DNA of 16,840 nucleotides. Source: Clostridiales bacterium UBA4080. Its GTDB lineage: Bacteria > Bacillota > Clostridia > Lachnospirales > Vallitaleaceae. Of the stretch, positions 1 through 6,289 are shown piece after piece. The first letter of the stretch is position 1. Each line of letters starts with the position of its first letter. The DNA lies in assembly GCA_002381865.1 (NCBI GenBank), contig DFYO01000046.1, positions 1 through 16,840 on the forward strand, read 5' to 3'. The notes beneath the pieces are model-generated. The model was given only the letters and a program-made list of their open reading frames with translations. It made no database searches and was not told where the DNA came from. The position numbers and the translations under genes were made by a program.

Positions 1-32
1 TCTAGCGCGTCTGCCAGTTCCGCCACACCCGC
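1..32 (-). tRNA. tRNA-Leu, 5' part only (cut by window edge)
   Basis: The reverse strand begins GCGGGTG and continues into a D-arm of the leucine type (GGCGGAACTGGCAGACGC) and the first bases of the anticodon stem (CTAGA). The window ends before the anticodon, so the isoacceptor cannot be read. It is the last visible gene of the tRNA operon, 29 nt after tRNA-Lys. The Leu assignment rests on similarity of the D-arm to class II leucine tRNAs. Confidence 0.85.
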
Positions 33-44
33 ATTTTAAATTGT

Positions 45-61
45 TTTGCCATAAAGGCAAA
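45..61 (-). other. Spacer hairpin directly after tRNA-Lys
   Basis: The reverse strand reads TTTGCC, loop TTTAT, GGCAAA: a perfect 6-bp stem starting at the base after the tRNA-Lys discriminator. No long T-run follows, so it is not a convincing terminator. A role in 3'-end processing or in insulating neighbouring tRNAs during folding is inference. Confidence 0.5.
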
Positions 62-135
62 TGAGCCACCCGGGACTCGAACCCGGGACACCTAGATTAA
101 AAGTCTAGTGCTCTAGCCAGCTGAGCTAGTAGCCC
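62..135 (-). tRNA. tRNA-Lys (anticodon TTT)
   Basis: The reverse strand folds as a full cloverleaf. The acceptor stem is GGGCTAC paired with GTGGCTC, the anticodon stem is CTAGA/TCTAG around the loop CTTTTAA (anticodon TTT), and the T-arm contains GGTTCGAGTCC. The discriminator is A. No CCA is encoded, so it must be added after transcription. A 6-bp hairpin follows in the spacer to tRNA-Leu. Confidence 0.97.
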
Positions 136-140
136 ATAAA

Positions 141-212
141 CTGGGTAGGAAGGATTCGAACCTTCGAATGCAGGAGTCAAAGTCCTGTGCCTTACCGCTT
201 GGCGACTACCCA
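141..212 (-). tRNA. tRNA-Gln (anticodon TTG)
   Basis: The acceptor stem TGGGTAG pairs with CTACCCA; the discriminator is G. The anticodon stem is CAGGA/TCCTG around CTTTGAC, giving anticodon TTG. The T-arm motif GGTTCGAATCC is present. CCA is not encoded. Only 5 nt separate it from tRNA-Lys. The U1-A72 first pair is the usual glutamine identity feature. Confidence 0.97.
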
Positions 213-222
213 TCATATTTAG

Positions 223-297
223 GGTGGATAATGGGATTCGAACCCACGGCCTCAAGAGCCACAATCTTGCGCTCTAACCAACTGAGCTATACCCACC
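223..297 (-). tRNA. tRNA-His (anticodon GTG)
   Basis: The anticodon stem CAAGA/TCTTG encloses TTGTGGC, giving anticodon GTG. The acceptor stem has eight pairs (GGTGGGTA with TATCCACC), because the extra 5' G-1 opposite C73, the histidine identity element, is encoded in the DNA. CCA is not encoded. Confidence 0.97.
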
Positions 298-309
298 GTA
301 ATCCATTCT

Positions 310-324
310 GCTTTACAAGAAAGC
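310..324 (-). other. Spacer hairpin after tRNA-Arg
   Basis: The reverse strand reads GCTTT, loop CTTGT, AAAGC: a perfect 5-bp stem beginning three bases after the tRNA-Arg discriminator. It has the same placement as the hairpins after tRNA-Lys and tRNA-Gly. It is short and could form by chance. Confidence 0.4.
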
Positions 325-327
325 GTG

Positions 328-401
328 CGTGCCTGCAGGGATTCGAACCCCGGACACCCGGCTTAGAAGGCCGGTGCTCTATCCAACTGAGCTACAGACA
401 C
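328..401 (-). tRNA. tRNA-Arg (anticodon TCT)
   Basis: The acceptor stem GTGTCTG pairs with CAGGCAC with one G-U pair; the discriminator is G. The anticodon stem CCGGC/GCCGG surrounds CTTCTAA, giving anticodon TCT, which reads the AGA/AGG codons common in AT-rich genomes. CCA is not encoded. A 5-bp hairpin lies just 3' of it. Confidence 0.97.
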
Positions 402-404
402 ATA

Positions 405-418
405 CTGTCAAAAGACAG
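405..418 (-). other. Hairpin overlapping the 3' end of tRNA-Gly
   Basis: The reverse strand reads CTGTC, loop TTTT, GACAG. The first two bases of the stem are the last acceptor base and the discriminator of tRNA-Gly, so this hairpin and the mature tRNA fold compete for those bases. This may influence 3' processing, which is inference. Confidence 0.4.
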
Positions 419-487
419 CGGGTGATGGGAATCGAACCCACGTATCTAGCTTGGAAGGCTAGTGTTCTACCATTGAACTACACCCGC
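417..487 (-). tRNA. tRNA-Gly (anticodon TCC)
   Basis: The acceptor stem GCGGGTG pairs with CACCCGC; the discriminator is T. The anticodon stem CTAGC/GCTAG surrounds CTTCCAA, giving anticodon TCC. At 71 nt with a short D-loop it matches normal bacterial glycine tRNA. Only 4 nt separate it from tRNA-Pro upstream. Confidence 0.97.
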
Positions 488-491
488 CTAG

Positions 492-566
492 TCGGGGTGA
501 CAGGATTCGAACCTGCGGCCTCTTGATCCCAAATCAAGCGCTCTAGCCAAGCTGAGCCACACCCCG
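492..566 (-). tRNA. tRNA-Pro (anticodon TGG), first gene of the operon
   Basis: The acceptor stem CGGGGTG pairs with CACCCCG; the discriminator is A. The anticodon stem CTTGA/TCAAG surrounds TTTGGGA, giving anticodon TGG. The C1-G72 first pair is typical of proline tRNA. It is the promoter-proximal gene of the Pro-Gly-Arg-His-Gln-Lys-Leu cluster and follows the promoter at 610-638. Confidence 0.97.
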
Positions 567-609
567 TAGTACTAAGTAGTTTGTTTTGCGTATCTCTGAC
601 GCAAGTGAT

Positions 610-638
610 ATTATACATACTATTTCATGCAATGTCAA
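610..638 (-). promoter_or_regulatory. Consensus sigma-A promoter of the tRNA operon
   Basis: On the reverse strand TTGACA (638-633) is followed after exactly 17 bp by TATAAT (615-610), a 12/12 match to the vegetative consensus. A run rich in A and T lies immediately upstream (639-662) and could act as an UP element. Transcription would begin near 602-606. The short leader to tRNA-Pro contains an inverted repeat TTGCGT/ACGCAA (604-586). A perfect promoter fits a highly expressed stable-RNA operon. Confidence 0.9.
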
Positions 639-698
639 TGGTTTTTTTCAAATATTTTTTAGCACCCTCTTAAGGCTTGATTTTACTGGATTTAAGGT

Positions 699-1193
699 TT
701 ATTTCTTTTTGCTAATATAATTAATTGTTGGATGTAATTTCCCTTTTTTATCAATTTCTAAAATAGCATAAGAGGGGGGATTTCCCCTCCTTGGTTCTGA
801 TAAGCTTCCTGGATTCATAATAATTTTTTCCCCAATATATTCAATAACAGGAAGGTGTGTGTGCCCAAACATAATAGCATCCACCTTTTTTTCCTCCAAA
901 AGTTTTTCAAGCAAATAATAACCGTGCTTCACTTGATAATAATGGCCATGGGTGATAAGGATTTTTTTGCCCTTAATCTCTAATATTTTTTCTTTAAGCT
1001 CCTCCATAACTGCAAAATCACAGTTTCCGGCAACATATTCAAACGAAAGATTATTATAAATCGCCTCTAAGTCCTCTGCATCATTGTAATGATCTCCTAA
1101 ATGAATTACTAAATCTAAATCAGTAATTTCCTTAAGTAAACTTATAGCATTATTCAATTTTTTATGCGTATCACTTATTACCAATATTTTCAT
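699..1193 (-). CDS. yfcE: Metallophosphoesterase, YfcE/MJ0936 family
   Basis: This 164-residue protein is a small cytosolic calcineurin-like phosphodiesterase that binds two metal ions. The metal-ligand motifs are all present in order: D8-x-H10 (SDTH), GDH with D34, GNCD with N57, THGH at 81-84 and GHTH at 110-113. The length is normal for the family. The start ATG has a GGAG site 8 nt upstream. The gene follows rdgB and rph, the same order as rph-ysnA-ysnB in Bacillus subtilis, which suggests a nucleotide or RNA housekeeping role. The physiological substrate is not known; family members hydrolyse artificial phosphodiesters. There is no clear terminator between its stop codon and the tRNA promoter. 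The family call is firm, the substrate open. Confidence 0.93.
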   Translation of the reverse strand: MKILVISDTHKKLNNAISLLKEITDLDLVIHLGDHYNDAEDLEAIYNNLSFEYVAGNCDFAVMEELKEKILEIKGKKILITHGHYYQVKHGYYLLEKLLEEKKVDAIMFGHTHLPVIEYIGEKIIMNPGSLSEPRRGNPPSYAILEIDKKGKLHPTINYISKKK

Positions 1194-1277
1194 GTCATTC
1201 TCCGTTATTGCAGAAAAATCAACTCTAAATAATTAAGTCTTCTGCACTTATCTTAATTTCTTAAAACCTTTATGTAT

Positions 1278-1297
1278 AAAAAGTCACATAGTAACTT
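1278..1297 (-). terminator. Weak intrinsic terminator or attenuator between rdgB and yfcE
   Basis: The reverse strand forms AAGTTAC, loop TAT, GTGACTT (7 bp, one G-U pair) followed by a run of T. The stem is short and AT-rich, so termination would be partial at best. The rest of the 143-bp spacer has no further clear element apart from the ribosome binding site of yfcE. Confidence 0.35.
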
Positions 1298-1336
1298 GTT
1301 TTATCACGAAAATGCTCGCATTGCTGTATCAATATC

Positions 1337-1942
1337 TTAATCAGCAAAGAATTCCTCTAAAATGCTTTTCATCCCTCTTAATGCCTTTCCTCTATGGCTA
1401 ATTCTATTTTTTATTTCAGGAGGCATTTCAGCTGTTGTCATTTTATATTCTGGCACATAAAATATAGGATCATACCCAAAACCATTTTCACCCTTCTCCT
1501 CATAGCCGATAAGGCCTTCTATCGTTCCTCTTGTAGTTTCAACATGTCCATCTAAAAATGCAGCCGCAATTACACATACAAATCTAGCAGTTCTCTTTGA
1601 TTCCTTAACCCCTTCCAATCGGTCTATAATCAACTTGTTTTTTATCTTATAGGGCGTATTCTCTCCCGCATACCTAGCTGAAAAAATCCCTGGTTCCTTG
1701 TCTAAATAGTCAACCTCAAGTCCCGAATCATCTGCAAGCACAATATCATTTGTGATTTCCATTATTTTTGTCGCCTTAAGCATGGCATTCTCTTCAAATG
1801 TACTTCCCGTTTCTTCTACTTCAATATCAATGCCAGCCTCCTCCATTGAAACCACCTCAATATTGCTTTCGCCCAAAATAGCTCTTATTTCTTTTAGCTT
1901 CGCCTGATTTTTTGTTGCAAATATTACTCTTTTTTTTCCCAT
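1337..1942 (-). CDS. rdgB: XTP/dITP pyrophosphatase (RdgB/Ham1 family)
   Basis: This 201-residue protein hydrolyses non-canonical purine triphosphates (XTP, dITP, ITP) to the monophosphate and pyrophosphate, keeping them out of DNA and RNA. The N-terminal substrate motif is FATKNQAKLKEI (8-19), the metal-binding acidic residues are in LADDSGLEVD (69-78), the glycine-rich segment ENGFGYDPIF lies in the middle, and the C-terminal base-binding motif is SHRGKALR (182-189). Length is normal. Start choice: the ATG at 1942 gives the usual N-terminus but has no Shine-Dalgarno sequence. The strong AGGAGGT lies about 50 nt upstream before another in-frame ATG, whose frame stops after four codons (separate entry). 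It sits between rph and yfcE, the usual Bacillus order. Confidence 0.95.
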   Translation of the reverse strand: MGKKRVIFATKNQAKLKEIRAILGESNIEVVSMEEAGIDIEVEETGSTFEENAMLKATKIMEITNDIVLADDSGLEVDYLDKEPGIFSARYAGENTPYKIKNKLIIDRLEGVKESKRTARFVCVIAAAFLDGHVETTRGTIEGLIGYEEKGENGFGYDPIFYVPEYKMTTAEMPPEIKNRISHRGKALRGMKSILEEFFAD

Positions 1943-1966
1943 TCTATTATTTTGGAATGTATTATT

Positions 1967-1994
1967 TTAAAACAATACCATCCCGTTACCTCCT
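1967..1994 (-). promoter_or_regulatory. Strong ribosome binding site with a 4-codon leader frame ahead of rdgB
   Basis: AGGAGGT (1994-1988) is followed after 6 nt by ATG (1981-1979) and the frame ATG GTA TTG TTT TAA. The stop is followed, still in the same reading phase, by eight codons and then the rdgB ATG at 1942. Only one in-phase stop codon therefore separates the good start site from rdgB. It may be a leader mini-frame whose translation allows re-initiation on rdgB, or the result of a mutation. The sequence itself is plain; the role is inference. Confidence 0.55.
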
Positions 1995-2049
1995 ATACTT
2001 ATTTCTCATTATGTTTTTTTCTTTATCCTATATCAGCACACCTTAATAT

Positions 2050-2073
2050 AATGTATTTTTAATATAATACATT
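2050..2073. repeat. AT-rich inverted repeat between rph and rdgB
   Basis: AATGTATT and AATACATT form a perfect 8-bp inverted repeat with an 8-base spacer. The spacer and flank also repeat the string ATTATATTAA on the reverse strand. It lies in the 154-bp gap between rph and rdgB. It could be a weak hairpin or a protein-binding site; in DNA this AT-rich such repeats also arise by chance. Confidence 0.35.
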
Positions 2074-2096
2074 TTTAATCTACCTTTAGCATTGAA

Positions 2097-2819
2097 CTAT
2101 TCTTCTATAGCAGCCCTTTGAAGTTCAATTAATTCAGAAATACCCTTTTCAGCAAGAGCTAATAAATTATTCAAGGCCACTCTTGAAAATGGTTTCTGCT
2201 CCCCTGTTCCCTGGACTTCAACAAATTCACCTGCATCGGTCATAACTATATTCATATCCACCTCTGCACGGCTGTCTTCTTGATAGCAAAGGTCCAAAAG
2301 CTCGCACCCCTCAACTACTCCAACACTAACTGCTGCTACATAGCCCTTTAAAGGGTTTTTTGCTAGTACTCCTTCTTTACAGAGCTTTTTACATGCAAGA
2401 GCTAGTGCTATATATGCTCCTGTAATTGATGCTGTTCTAGTTCCTCCATCGGCTTGAATTACATCGCAGTCTAAAGTTATAGTTCTTTCTCCTAAAACTT
2501 CAAAATCAACAACCACTCTCAATGCTCTTCCAATAAGTCTTTGAATTTCGACACTTCTATTGTTCATTTTCAGCTTATTAATATCTCTTGTTGTTCTTTC
2601 CGTTGTTGCTCTAGGAAGCATAGAATATTCTGCTGTTACCCAGCCTTCTCCAGAGTCCTTTTTAAAGGGCGGAACCTTCTCCTCGACACTTGCATTGCAT
2701 ATTACCTTTGTGTTGCCCATTTCTATCAATACTGATCCCTCAGGATAGATAATATAATTTTTGCTAATACTAACCTTTCTCAACTGATTGTCTTCTCTGC
2801 TATCAATTCGTGTTTTCAC
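2097..2819 (-). CDS. rph: Ribonuclease PH
   Basis: RNase PH is a phosphorolytic 3'-5' exoribonuclease that trims the 3' tails of tRNA precursors, working as a hexamer in the cytosol. The protein has 240 residues, close to the usual 238-245. Motifs include GEGWVTAEYSMLPRAT (57-72), the arginine-rich RNA-binding stretch NNRSVEIQRLIGRALR (86-101), the phosphate-binding GGTRTASITGAY (125-136) and the catalytic aspartates in EDSRAEVDMN (D182, D188). The start is GTG with GAGGT 6 nt upstream; the overlapping ATG is in another frame and stops at once. None of the tRNAs in this window encodes CCA, so 3' trimming before CCA addition is relevant here. rdgB and yfcE follow. Confidence 0.97.
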   Translation of the reverse strand: MKTRIDSREDNQLRKVSISKNYIIYPEGSVLIEMGNTKVICNASVEEKVPPFKKDSGEGWVTAEYSMLPRATTERTTRDINKLKMNNRSVEIQRLIGRALRVVVDFEVLGERTITLDCDVIQADGGTRTASITGAYIALALACKKLCKEGVLAKNPLKGYVAAVSVGVVEGCELLDLCYQEDSRAEVDMNIVMTDAGEFVEVQGTGEQKPFSRVALNNLLALAEKGISELIELQRAAIEE

Positions 2820-3164
2820 ATTACTACCTCGCTATATTTTCAATTGGGTTTCTTTTGCCTTAGTTTAAGACAAGTCCTTATTCACATATCTTCTTCATAT
2901 AAATTGCTATATTGAACAAATATATCTAATAGCCAAAATAGAGCAACAGCATTTTGCTATCACTCCTTAAAATCAATAAAAATCTCCGCCAACAGCTTCC
3001 TTCTCTAATAAATAGTTCATCTTTCCTATTCTATCAGACTGTTTGCCTAGCACCCCTTTCCTTCATAATTCTTGGTTTTAGACTTATTGTAGGCATATAT
3101 AAGCTTAATTATAGAAGGAAGCTTAGCATCATTGATACAGTGCCTGACTTCCTTCATAGTAAAT
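2820..3164. other. 345-bp non-coding spacer between crh and rph, with competing hairpins
   Basis: I see no convincing gene here on either strand. On the reverse strand two stems share bases: GAAGGAAG/CTTCCTTC (3155-3148 with 3121-3114, 8 bp) and TAAGCTT/AAGCTTA (3125-3119 with 3106-3100, 7 bp). They cannot form together. Neither is followed by a T-run. Further on, AAGGAG (2968-2963) precedes the 8-codon frame MLLLYFGY (2952-2926) by 10 nt. I found no consensus promoter for rph, though TATAAT occurs at 3113-3108 without a matching -35 box. Confidence 0.4.
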
Positions 3165-3422
3165 TTATTCAGTTTCTGTTAAATATTTTTCAAGTTCTAT
3201 TATTACTTGTTCTTCGTCCTGACCATCTGCTGTTACAGTAATGGATTCTCCTTCCAGAACTCCAAGTGACATCATTCCCATAATACTTTTTGCATTAACC
3301 TTTTTTTCCTGCATAGAAACGTAGATATTGCTTTTAAACTGACTTGCCACCTGAACAAACATTGCCACCGGTCTTGATTCAAAGCCGGATGAGATTTTTA
3401 CAGTTATTTCTTTAGATACCAT
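3165..3422 (-). CDS. crh: Crh-like HPr protein with Glu at position 15 (no catalytic His)
   Basis: This 85-residue protein has the HPr fold of the sugar phosphotransferase system, but the phosphate-carrying His15 is replaced: the active-site segment reads G13-F14-E15-S16-R17-P18. The regulatory serine is intact in the motif KSIMG (S46), the site used by HPr kinase/phosphorylase. B. subtilis Crh likewise lacks His15 (it has Gln) and is encoded just after yvcJ-yvcK-yvcL (rapZ-glmR-whiA), exactly the neighbourhood here. The protein therefore cannot act as a normal phosphocarrier and is most likely regulatory, for instance a partner of CcpA or of GlmR-type proteins (inference). The AAGGAGG site overlaps the whiA stop codon, so the two genes are probably translationally coupled. 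Glu at this position could mimic a permanently charged state. Confidence 0.9.
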   Translation of the reverse strand: MVSKEITVKISSGFESRPVAMFVQVASQFKSNIYVSMQEKKVNAKSIMGMMSLGVLEGESITVTADGQDEEQVIIELEKYLTETE

Positions 3423-3432
3423 TTTTTCCTCC

Positions 3433-4380
3433 TTAATCTTCTCTTAGCTTTTCTGCAATTTCACTCAATTTTCTCAATCTATGGTTTACGCCCGATTTTC
3501 CAACGGGCGGATCCAGCATTTCTCCTAGCTCTTTTAAAGTAGAATCCGAGTACTCCAGCCTAAGCCTTGCAATCTCTTCTAATGCCTGCGGAAGCTTTCC
3601 TAAGCCCATCTTTTCTTCAATCAGATTAATTTCTTCTACTTGACGAACCGATGCAGATATCGTCTTGTTAAGATTAGCCGTTTCACAATTAACAATACGA
3701 TTAACATTGTTTCTCATTTCCTTCAAAATTCTTAGGTTCTCTAGCTCCATTAAAGCGATATGCCCTTCCATAATATTCAGCAAATCTACAATTTGAGCCC
3801 CTTCTTTCAAATATACAACAAAATATTTTTTTCTTACTACAATTTTCGAATCCATTTCAAATGAATTTATTAGATTCATAAGGTCTAAACTATGTTTTTT
3901 GTGAATATTAACAAATTCCAGATGATATGTCTTCTCTGGGTCACTCATAGATCCGCTTGCTAAGAACGCACCTCTAATATAAGCCCTTTTACAGCAAACC
4001 GATTGAACTACCAGTGGATGTATTCTGTGAAATATTACAATATCGCCTTCTATTATCTCTGCAAGCTTTGTAGCTTTTAAAATCTTCGTTGCAGCTTCTG
4101 TATCAGCAATATACATAATATATACTCTGCTTTTATTAAAAAAACTATTTCTCCTGATTAACACTTCAACATTAATATTAAAGGTTTTTTTTATAATTGT
4201 AAAGTATTTTCTTGCAACTGCAGGATTTTCAGTCTGTATTTTAATACTTACCGCTTTGTTTGGTGATATTTTTATTTTACCACACATATTTATCACGGCA
4301 GCAATCTCCGCAATTTTACAATGCCTTCCACCACCTATATGCCTTGCAATTTCTTCTTTAACTCTTGTTGAAAAAGACAT
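3433..4380 (-). CDS. whiA: DNA-binding protein WhiA
   Basis: WhiA is a conserved Gram-positive DNA-binding protein with an N-terminal degenerate LAGLIDADG homing-endonuclease fold and a C-terminal helix-turn-helix. In Streptomyces it controls sporulation; in Bacillus it affects chromosome segregation and division. The N-terminus SFSTRVKEEIAR and the C-terminal LGEMLDPPVGKSGVNHRLRK are characteristic. The length of 315 residues is normal. I chose the ATG at 4380, which gives the family N-terminus MSFS and has GGAG six bases upstream. An ATG 12 bases earlier lacks a binding site and sits one base from the glmR stop codon. It lies between glmR and crh in one tight unit. Confidence 0.95.
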   Translation of the reverse strand: MSFSTRVKEEIARHIGGGRHCKIAEIAAVINMCGKIKISPNKAVSIKIQTENPAVARKYFTIIKKTFNINVEVLIRRNSFFNKSRVYIMYIADTEAATKILKATKLAEIIEGDIVIFHRIHPLVVQSVCCKRAYIRGAFLASGSMSDPEKTYHLEFVNIHKKHSLDLMNLINSFEMDSKIVVRKKYFVVYLKEGAQIVDLLNIMEGHIALMELENLRILKEMRNNVNRIVNCETANLNKTISASVRQVEEINLIEEKMGLGKLPQALEEIARLRLEYSDSTLKELGEMLDPPVGKSGVNHRLRKLSEIAEKLRED

Positions 4381-4393
4381 GAGATTCTCCATT

Positions 4394-5353
4394 CTATATG
4401 TTAATTAAAATCTTAGCTAGTTCCTCAGAGTCATGTCTTATGTAGCAATCCTCAGTATTAACCTTAGCTAAGGCACCTCTAATTATCTTGCAGTTATTAT
4501 CTGAAATAATATCAATAATAACCTGCTCCGCGCCATCCTCTTCATAAAGCTCTAAAATTTCTTCTTGAATTTCCTGTTTATTAACAACAACATATTTTAT
4601 AATATTATTCCCCAAATATTCTTCAATTACACTTATGTGCTTACCCAAGGAATACTTGTATGTTTCTCCTGGCTGTGTCATCAAATTGCTTACATATACA
4701 ATCTTAGCATTAGATTTCTTAATAGCCTCTGACACTCCTTCTACCAGCAAATTCGGAATAATACTAGTATACAAGCTTCCAGGTCCCAAAACAATAATCT
4801 CTGCTTCTTCAAGTGCTATAATAACCTTTTCATATGCCTTTGGTTTTTCCGGTATCAGGTTAATCTTATTAATTGTACCTCCGTTAAGCTTGCATTCATT
4901 TACAATTTCTGTTTCTCCAACAACTATATCCCCGTTATTAAATAAAGCTCTAAGCTGAACATTCTCAATAGTCACTGGCAAAACCTTTCCTTTTACTGCT
5001 AATACCTCGTTAAATTTCTCTACTGCCAATTCAAAGCTTCCTAGAATATCATTTAACGCTGCAATAAAAAGATTTCCTAAGCTCTGCCCTTCCAATCTTC
5101 CTTCCTTAAAGCGATAACCCAAAATTTTTTGCATGAGAGGCTCTGTTTCTGCCAATGCTAAAATACAGTTTCTAATATCTCCTGGTGGTAAAATATTAAG
5201 CTCCTTACGCAATACACCCGAGCCACCCCCATTATCAGCGACTGTTACTATTGCCGTCAAGTTGTTTGTATAAACCTTAAGACCTCTTAGCATTGTTGAT
5301 AGGCCAGTTCCTCCTCCAATACAAACAATTTTTTTACCGCAATCTTCCATCAT
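4394..5353 (-). CDS. glmR: GlmR (YvcK), gluconeogenesis and cell-wall precursor regulator, CofD-like
   Basis: This 319-residue protein belongs to the YvcK/CofD-like family. In Bacillus, GlmR binds UDP-GlcNAc and helps steer carbon into amino-sugar synthesis by stimulating GlmS; it is needed for cell shape on gluconeogenic substrates. Family motifs are the nucleotide-binding GGGTG (13-17), VADNGGGSGVLR (38-49), PPGDIRN (56-62) and GPGSLYTSIIPNLL. There are two adjacent ATG codons; AAAGGGG upstream suits either. The gene is 35 bp after rapZ and nearly abuts whiA, the standard Firmicutes order. It lacks evidence of the lactate-transferase activity of true CofD, and this organism shows no F420 genes here. 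Confidence 0.95.
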   Translation of the reverse strand: MMEDCGKKIVCIGGGTGLSTMLRGLKVYTNNLTAIVTVADNGGGSGVLRKELNILPPGDIRNCILALAETEPLMQKILGYRFKEGRLEGQSLGNLFIAALNDILGSFELAVEKFNEVLAVKGKVLPVTIENVQLRALFNNGDIVVGETEIVNECKLNGGTINKINLIPEKPKAYEKVIIALEEAEIIVLGPGSLYTSIIPNLLVEGVSEAIKKSNAKIVYVSNLMTQPGETYKYSLGKHISVIEEYLGNNIIKYVVVNKQEIQEEILELYEEDGAEQVIIDIISDNNCKIIRGALAKVNTEDCYIRHDSEELAKILINI

Positions 5354-5388
5354 TTGAATCCCCTTTAATATTAGCCCTAATTAGTAAG

Positions 5389-6267
5389 CTATTTATTGGC
5401 TTCCTTTTTTGTATCCTTCTCAATATCTCTATGGTGAATATTAACACTGTATTCACCCTTTTTAAGTCTCTCACTTAACTTATTTGCAAGTGTTACCGAT
5501 CTGTGCTTTCCTCCGGTACATCCAATACTAATTACCAATTGATTTTTACCCTCTTTTATGTAATTAGGTATTAGAAATCTGACCATATCCTCTAGTTTAT
5601 TAAGAAATTCCTTTGACACCTCCCAACTAAGCACATAATCTTGTATTTCTTTGTCATTTCCTGTCTTAGCTCTTAATTCACTAATGTAAAAAGGATTTGG
5701 TATAAACCTTACATCAAAAACCAAGTCAGAATCAGCCGGAATACCATACTTAAATCCAAAGGAAAGAATTGTAATAATTATATTGTTATAGCTTCTTCCT
5801 TCTGTCAATATCTTGTGTATTTCTTCCTTCAGTTCTCTGGTAAGAAGATTGCTTGTATCGACAATAAATTTAGCTTTTTTCTTTGCCTCTGCAAGTATTT
5901 CTCTTTCCAGCTGAATTCCATTTTGTATTCTTCCTTCTCCAGCTAAAGGATGCATTCTTCTTGTTTCTTTAAATCTTTTTACCAATACATCATCCTGGGC
6001 ATCTAGAAAAATAACATCCACAATATATCCATTGCTAGAGATTTCATCTAATGCCTTAAAAAGCTCGGAAAACAGCTTCCCACCACGAATATCAATGCCC
6101 AGTGCTACTTTATTAATTCCAGAATCAGGACTAAAACAAATCTCTGCAAATTTATTTATTAAAGCCGGCGGAAGATTATCCACACAAAAATAACCCATAT
6201 CTTCAAGTATTTTAAGCACTGTACTTTTACCTGCTCCAGACATTCCCGTTACAACTGTAAATTGCAT
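5389..6267 (-). CDS. rapZ: RapZ (YvcJ), P-loop nucleotide-binding RNase adaptor family
   Basis: This 292-residue protein has an N-terminal P-loop domain (Walker A GMSGAGKS at 8-15) followed by the RapZ C-terminal domain with SFGFKYGIP (169-177), the stretch FDVRFIPNP (184-192) and the signature GCTGGKHRSV (249-258). In Escherichia coli RapZ binds GlcN6P and small RNAs and guides RNase E to control glmS; the Bacillus homologue YvcJ hydrolyses GTP and its RNA role is unproven. Since clostridia lack the GlmY/GlmZ small RNAs, the exact function here is open. The C-terminal tail is rich in Lys and Glu. The gene sits 22 bp after murB and ahead of glmR, so a link to cell-wall amino-sugar supply is likely. 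Confidence 0.95.
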   Translation of the reverse strand: MQFTVVTGMSGAGKSTVLKILEDMGYFCVDNLPPALINKFAEICFSPDSGINKVALGIDIRGGKLFSELFKALDEISSNGYIVDVIFLDAQDDVLVKRFKETRRMHPLAGEGRIQNGIQLEREILAEAKKKAKFIVDTSNLLTRELKEEIHKILTEGRSYNNIIITILSFGFKYGIPADSDLVFDVRFIPNPFYISELRAKTGNDKEIQDYVLSWEVSKEFLNKLEDMVRFLIPNYIKEGKNQLVISIGCTGGKHRSVTLANKLSERLKKGEYSVNIHHRDIEKDTKKEANK

Positions 6268-6289
6268 CTCTTATCCTTCCTTTACTTTT

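Noticed and set aside
168..526. Two overlapping plus-strand open frames of 85 and 65 codons
   Set aside because: They lie antisense across the tRNA genes and repeat the GFEP-like motif that arises from translating the complement of the T-arm; this is a well-known annotation artefact.
2954..3241. Plus-strand open frame of 95 codons in the crh-rph gap
   Set aside because: It overlaps the end of crh in antisense, has no proper ribosome binding site, and its hydrophobic, Leu/Ile/Phe-rich composition is what the complement of AT-rich DNA gives.
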